Of a DNA stretch of 64,000 nucleotides, positions 60,354 to 64,000 are shown piece by piece. How positions within the stretch are numbered: the stretch's first letter is position 1; each line of letters opens with the position of its first letter. The position numbers were made by a program, and so were the translations under genes. This DNA comes from Berkiella sp964496435 (lineage in GTDB: Bacteria > Pseudomonadota > Gammaproteobacteria > Berkiellales > Berkiellaceae), in assembly GCA_964496435.1 (NCBI GenBank), contig CAZBZP010000014.1:1-64000 (forward strand), written 5' to 3'. Under the pieces are notes generated by a model, which searched no databases, was not told the DNA's origin, and saw only the letters and a program-made list of their open reading frames with translations.

Positions 60354-61564
60354 TATATTTCTTCTCTTAAAGTTAAGCCTTGGGCAGAATGATGTAAATC
60401 ATTGGTTGCAATATGAACATAAATCATTGTTGTTGATATATCAGAATGACCCATGAGTGTTTTTACTTTTTCAATGGGGCAACCGGATTTTACTAAATAA
60501 GTGCCATAGGAATGTCGTAGCCAGTGGGCAGATGCTTTGCGCAGTTTTGAAGCACGATGTAATAATTTATGCGCTTCATCCTTTTGAGAAAGTGCTTGGG
60601 TTTCATAGAATATAGCAGCAGTTTCAAAGGATTGTTTCAATATTTGATCAATTCTTCTGCGATGAATTGGGGTCTTTTTATCTTCTGCAGGTATTAAGGG
60701 CGTTTCTTCTTCAAAGGCTGGCAACAAGGTTTCACAGCCCATCGCTTTTCTGAATTCAATCAAAGCATCCAGGTATTCATCGACAACAACAATTTTGCGC
60801 ATTTTTTCGCCTTTACCAACGACTTTTAAAAACCATTCTCCTTCAAGCAGGGTAAAATTGCCCATACAATGGTTGGTTATTTCAGCTAGGCGTAAACCCG
60901 TATAAAATAAAGTTAAAATAATATATTTTGCGCGAATAACCTGAAATTCAGAGATAGTTTTGTTTTGTTGTTGAAGTGCAAGCGCCTCTAAGACCGTGTT
61001 TATTTCTGTTCTTTCAAGCCATCTTTCCATACTCTGCGCTTGGTTTCGCTTTTTGCGTCTTTTGGCCACACTTAGAGGATTCCCTTTAAGATATTGCGTT
61101 TGCACCAGATAATTGAAAAAGCTATCAATGATACTCATCGTTTTTTTTATTGATACTGACGATAAAGGGCCACCAAAGGGGCGCCAATCGGGGTTTACTG
61201 AACCATCTTTGCGACATTTTGCGCGTTTGTTGCCGCACCATTTTTGCGTTGGTGTGGGAGCTGCTAGAAAACGTTGATACGCGACCAAATCGTCAAAGGA
61301 AAGGGCAGAAATGGTGGTTTGCTGTACATGAGCGCACCATAAAACCAATCGCTCGAGTTCTTTAACATAGGTTTGATAGGTGAGTGTTGAGCCTTGATAG
61401 CCAATCAGGAAGGATTGTAATGCTTGGGCGTCGTTAGTCGCATTGAGCATATTCGGGCTGTCATTTAGATTGTATCCAGGCGTCAAACTTAAGGTTTGGC
61501 TTAGCAATCTGAAATCTGTAGAGTCGTTGCTTAAAAAAAGCGGGTTAATAAAATTAGCAGACAT
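60353..61564 (-). CDS. Tyrosine recombinase / site-specific integrase
   Basis: The 403-residue protein has a SAM-like N-terminal arm (YQTYVKELERLVLWCAHVQQ, FDDLVAYQRFL) and a phage-integrase catalytic domain: first Arg in LFYTGLRLAEITNH, then the box HWLRHSYGTYLVKSGC (His and Arg), MGHSDISTTMIYVHI (His and nucleophile Tyr). All five catalytic positions are visible. XerC and XerD are usually about 300 aa, so this longer protein is more like a mobile-element integrase. No tRNA, attachment site or element is evident around it, and it is coupled to phrB by a 1-base overlap. Confidence 0.88.
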   Translation of the reverse strand: MSANFINPLFLSNDSTDFRLLSQTLSLTPGYNLNDSPNMLNATNDAQALQSFLIGYQGSTLTYQTYVKELERLVLWCAHVQQTTISALSFDDLVAYQRFLAAPTPTQKWCGNKRAKCRKDGSVNPDWRPFGGPLSSVSIKKTMSIIDSFFNYLVQTQYLKGNPLSVAKRRKKRNQAQSMERWLERTEINTVLEALALQQQNKTISEFQVIRAKYIILTLFYTGLRLAEITNHCMGNFTLLEGEWFLKVVGKGEKMRKIVVVDEYLDALIEFRKAMGCETLLPAFEEETPLIPAEDKKTPIHRRRIDQILKQSFETAAIFYETQALSQKDEAHKLLHRASKLRKASAHWLRHSYGTYLVKSGCPIEKVKTLMGHSDISTTMIYVHIATNDLHHSAQGLTLREEI

Positions 61565-61717
61565 TTTATACCATTATCAAAAAAAGCGAATTTATCATTT
61601 TTCTTATTTTATAAGAGAATGTTTAGTGATGAGAAGAAAAGAAATTTGTCCTTATAATAATTGCAGTTATACTTTAGTTAGCTCAACCCAAACGTATGCA
61701 GCACAAGGATAGGCAGC

Positions 61718-62314
61718 ATGTTTTGCTTGAAGAGACTGACGTGCTTTTTGTTGGTAATCTTTCCAATTATTGTTTTTGCCCAAGACAATAATGATAAGCC
61801 ACAGGAAGTGATTTCAAGTATTCAAACCCAAATACTGCATGCTATTGAAAACAAAGATCTCGAAAAATTAAGCCAAATATTCACACCAAATGCCTGCATT
61901 GTGCTCGAGAATGCACAGCCATTTCATAGTAATATTGATTTTAAAAAATATATTGAATCACCAGCACTGCTGAATCAACTCAAGGTGAAAAGTTTTAAAG
62001 TTAAAAAAGTATCTGTAGATAACGACATTGAAGTTATTGAAAAGAATATCTTTATAGCAAGTGGAACGGCAGAGTTTGAATACCAGTTCTCGCGAGATAA
62101 AGTAATACTAGAACCTGTACAATGGATAGCAACATTTATTCAAAGAGAAGGGAAATGGTACATTGCTAGCTATCAAAGCACCGTTAATGTTCTGGATAAC
62201 CCCATAATCGTAGAAATGCGCCATGATTACTATATGATCAGTTTTATTACACTTATTATTGGCTTTATTATTGGTATCGCTTGGAAGAAAATTTTCAGAA
62301 AATTTAAAATGTAA
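61718..62314 (+). CDS. Exported NTF2-like protein with C-terminal membrane anchor
   Basis: The 198-residue protein starts with a signal-like stretch (FLLVIFPIIVFAQ), then an NTF2-like/SnoaL-type fold (EVISSIQTQILHAIENKDLE, LSQIFTPNACIVLENAQPFH, WIATFIQREGKWYIASYQST) and ends in a transmembrane helix (FITLIIGFIIGIAWKKIF). The NTF2-like domain is therefore probably displayed outside the cytoplasm. Function is unknown. The next gene, sixA, starts 15 bases later, so the two may be cotranscribed. Confidence 0.78.
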   Translation: MFCLKRLTCFLLVIFPIIVFAQDNNDKPQEVISSIQTQILHAIENKDLEKLSQIFTPNACIVLENAQPFHSNIDFKKYIESPALLNQLKVKSFKVKKVSVDNDIEVIEKNIFIASGTAEFEYQFSRDKVILEPVQWIATFIQREGKWYIASYQSTVNVLDNPIIVEMRHDYYMISFITLIIGFIIGIAWKKIFRKFKM

Positions 62315-62329
62315 GGTTAAGTAAATTTC

Positions 62330-62806
62330 ATGGATCTCTACTTGGTTCGACATGGCGAAGCCTATTCTAGCGAAGAACGCTTTGAACGCCCCTTAAATTC
62401 ACGGGGTCAAAATGAAGTGTTGCAGGTTGCTAACTATCTGTTGAGCGAGCATTGTCAGGTGGAGACCATTTTCCACAGTGAGAAATTACGCTCCATCGAA
62501 ACAGCAGAAATTATTGCTAATACCCTAGGCCTGAGTGCGAAGCTTCAATTATTACCCAGCTTAGATCCTGATGAGGATGTATTTCGCCTCATTGGAGATA
62601 TTCATGAATTTACTCAAAATACAATGATAGTGGGGCATTTACCTAATCTTGCTTTGCTCAGCAGTTTTTTATTGAGCGGCAAAATCAGCACGCCCAGCCT
62701 CTCTTTTCTAACCGCCACTACGGCATGCCTTGTGCATGCGGGCGAAGAATGGAAATTAAAATGGTCCGTTGATCCGCACGATTTGAGAAAAACACTTCAG
62801 AAATAA
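62330..62806 (+). CDS. sixA: Phosphohistidine phosphatase SixA
   Basis: SixA removes phosphate from phosphohistidine in sensor and phosphotransfer proteins. This 158-residue histidine phosphatase starts MDLYLVRHGEAYSSEE with the RHG motif and has the SixA-specific pattern FERPLNSRGQNEVLQVANYL, IFHSEKLRSIETAEI and MIVGHLPNLALLSSFLLSG with the second catalytic His. Size and order of motifs are those of SixA rather than of metabolic mutases. It lies directly after the NTF2-like gene. Confidence 0.93.
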   Translation: MDLYLVRHGEAYSSEERFERPLNSRGQNEVLQVANYLLSEHCQVETIFHSEKLRSIETAEIIANTLGLSAKLQLLPSLDPDEDVFRLIGDIHEFTQNTMIVGHLPNLALLSSFLLSGKISTPSLSFLTATTACLVHAGEEWKLKWSVDPHDLRKTLQK

Positions 62807-62863
62807 CAATAACCCTTCGCAAATCAACCGCGGTTTGTGGGTTGGGTTTGTAAATAAAAAAAT

Positions 62864-62888
62864 GCCCGGTTAGATAAACTAACCAGGC
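62864..62888 (-). terminator. Terminator for the 62937-64000 gene
   Basis: GCCCGGTTAG and CTAACCAGGC form a 10-base stem with one mismatch and an ATAAA loop. On the reverse strand it is followed by ATTTTTTTA, so it is a good terminator for the DUF4015 gene; it can also act on sixA. Confidence 0.75.
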
Positions 62889-62936
62889 GGGGTGAAATGA
62901 AATGAACTACTTTTTTGTTTTTTTACTTGTGTTTAC

Positions 62937-64000
62937 TTAACTATCCCCAAGATATCTAGCGCTTGATTTACCATAACCTGACACTTTTTCAGCTCGTGCA
63001 CTGGGTTTACCCCATTTTGAAGCTTTGTCAGATTTGGCATATTTAGCGCTTTTAGCCTTTTCCCTTTTAGCCACTTTTTTGCTTTTAGCTTCTTGTTTTT
63101 CTGTTGTAGCTACTTTCTTTGATTCATCTTGTGCTTTTTCAGTTTTAGCTGTTTCTTTTGTATCGGTAGAGATTTCAGCTTTACTGTCATTAGGCTCTTT
63201 CAAGGCAATAAAGAGATTGTCATAGTGGTTTTGTGGGCTCCATACAAACCAACCATCTGCATTGGCATCTTCAACGGCTTTTAGCTGTGATTTAATATAT
63301 TTCACTTTTTTGCTATCAGACCATTTGTAATGATAGTTTGATGCTTCAATGTAAGGCGTCAATTTGAAGGGCATTTTATCAAACTTGCTCTTCAATGAGG
63401 TTAAGGATTTGTAAATGGTGTTGTAAGGTTCTGCTGAATGTTTTTGATAAGGATGATAGTGTGATGGGTAAACCATGGGGCACACAACATCAACGGTATC
63501 AGCAAATAACTCAACATTTTGACCAATACGTGGTGATTCTTTGAAGCTTACTTCACCAAAGATATCAATTTGTAAAGGTTTGCCTTTTGCAGCCACTTTT
63601 TCTTTGTAAAACTCAATTACTTTTTTAACATCTTTTGCATTTTGTGAAACAGGAGGTTGTTTTGTATTATAACGGATATAATCTAATTGAATTTCTTCTG
63701 CGCCATAATCAATTGCATTGTTAACGAGTTTTAATCTGCTTTCCCAGTATTCTTGTGATTTTAAGTGCTTGGGTGTGCCACCATCAGGAAATACCACGAT
63801 ACGTGCCACATAATGTATACCACTGTTCTTAATAAGATCGATTTGTCTTTGATAGTTTTTTGTTGGTTTTTCTAAATCAACGACAAAGGTATTAATGCCC
63901 GCAGCTTTAGATTTATCAATTAAAGTTGTTAATCTTTTTGTATCTTCTAAAGTACCTTGGTTAATATAAATGCCTTTTGTGGTTGGTAGCGCTTGAACTA
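62937..64000 (-). CDS. DUF4015 glycoside-hydrolase-like protein, partial at window edge
   Basis: The frame stays open to the end of the window, so the 5' end is missing. The visible 354 codons start within GIYINQGTLEDTKRLTTLID, then INTFVVDLEKP and YVARIVVFPDGG, followed by IQLDYIRYN, VDVVCPMVYPSHYH and GWFVWSPQNHYDN. This is the TIM-barrel pattern of the DUF4015 (GH13-like) putative glycoside hydrolases. The last 85 residues are Lys/Ala/Ser-rich (KEAKSKKVAKREKAKSAKYA-like) and probably disordered and positively charged, which suits binding to cell-wall or nucleic-acid polymers. A GTG codon inside (63809) is in frame but lies within the domain and is not the start. Confidence 0.85.
   Translation of the reverse strand, partial: VQALPTTKGIYINQGTLEDTKRLTTLIDKSKAAGINTFVVDLEKPTKNYQRQIDLIKNSGIHYVARIVVFPDGGTPKHLKSQEYWESRLKLVNNAIDYGAEEIQLDYIRYNTKQPPVSQNAKDVKKVIEFYKEKVAAKGKPLQIDIFGEVSFKESPRIGQNVELFADTVDVVCPMVYPSHYHPYQKHSAEPYNTIYKSLTSLKSKFDKMPFKLTPYIEASNYHYKWSDSKKVKYIKSQLKAVEDANADGWFVWSPQNHYDNLFIALKEPNDSKAEISTDTKETAKTEKAQDESKKVATTEKQEAKSKKVAKREKAKSAKYAKSDKASKWGKPSARAEKVSGYGKSSARYLGDS

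Noticed and set aside
60353..61564. Tyrosine recombinase as a marker of an integron or prophage
   Set aside because: No attC array, phage genes, tRNA or direct repeats are visible around it.
61443..61712. 89-codon forward frame upstream of the NTF2-like gene
   Set aside because: Its first half is antisense to the recombinase gene, it has no Shine-Dalgarno and the text is unlike a protein.

Overview
The window looks like a chromosomal segment of an AT-rich gammaproteobacterium, most likely a host-associated member of Legionellales (Coxiella/Legionella/Berkiella-like). The reasons are the gammaproteobacterial block eno-ftsB-ispD-ispF-surE-yqaA-nlpD-rpoS, the KDO lipopolysaccharide genes kdsA and kdsB, and several large genes carrying eukaryotic-type domains (protein kinase, two U-boxes, ubiquitin-interacting motifs, Sel1 repeats) among ordinary housekeeping genes. 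The order-level placement is an inference; no rRNA or tRNA gene was seen. One run of 100 Ns (57915-58014) marks an unresolved assembly gap inside a tandem repeat.

Layout. 1-500: three copies of a 204-bp repeat. 0.5-4.2 kb: an unknown protein, then a reverse-strand bufA-bufB-bufC operon for a post-translationally modified, copper-type metallophore peptide (bufferin). 4.5-17.4 kb: a forward housekeeping block (accA, tilS, pyrG, kdsA, eno, ftsB, ispD, ispF, surE, yqaA-like, nlpD, rpoS). A 531-residue unknown gene sits between surE and the yqaA-like gene, where pcm is usually found, and truD is also missing. 17.4-23 kb: thioesterase, Nudix protein, an LHH-type nuclease-like protein, two small exported or membrane proteins, a VanX-like dipeptidase and argS. 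23.2-30.1 kb: an accessory block with a 1362-residue Ser/Thr kinase fused to a transglutaminase-like domain, a probably frameshifted membrane gene and two unknown genes.

30.2-37.5 kb (reverse): a SerB-SerA fusion for serine synthesis, ychJ-like, an alpha/beta hydrolase, a Gln/His-rich exported protein, a YiiX-type permuted cysteine peptidase, an unknown protein and rmuC. 37.7-44 kb: a LubX-like protein with two U-boxes, a second RpoS-like sigma factor, small unknowns, ispG, and a protein with two ubiquitin-interacting motifs. 44-49.5 kb: coaX, a small CxxC protein, two divergent exported Sel1-repeat proteins and a small conserved protein. 49.6-52 kb (reverse): a double-glycine leader peptide gene, kdsB and a histidine phosphatase in one unit, followed by an L,D-transpeptidase. 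52-59 kb: an unknown coiled-coil protein, ridA, a UhpC/GlpT-like sugar-phosphate transporter, and two tandem paralogous membrane proteins, one carrying the repeat array with the gap. 59-64 kb: photolyase overlapping a tyrosine recombinase gene, an NTF2-like protein, sixA and a partial DUF4015 glycoside-hydrolase-like gene running off the right end.

How it fits together. The housekeeping genes supply isoprenoid precursors (ispD, ispF, ispG), KDO (kdsA, kdsB), CTP, fatty acids, CoA and serine. The accessory genes point to life in a eukaryotic host: phosphorylation, ubiquitin ligation, ubiquitin binding, Sel1 scaffolds and uptake of host sugar phosphates. No secretion system is encoded here, so export of these proteins as effectors is inferred. 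The most notable items are the kinase-transglutaminase fusion, the U-box and UIM genes within 6.5 kb of each other, the bufferin operon, the orphan double-glycine peptide and the LHH nuclease-like gene.
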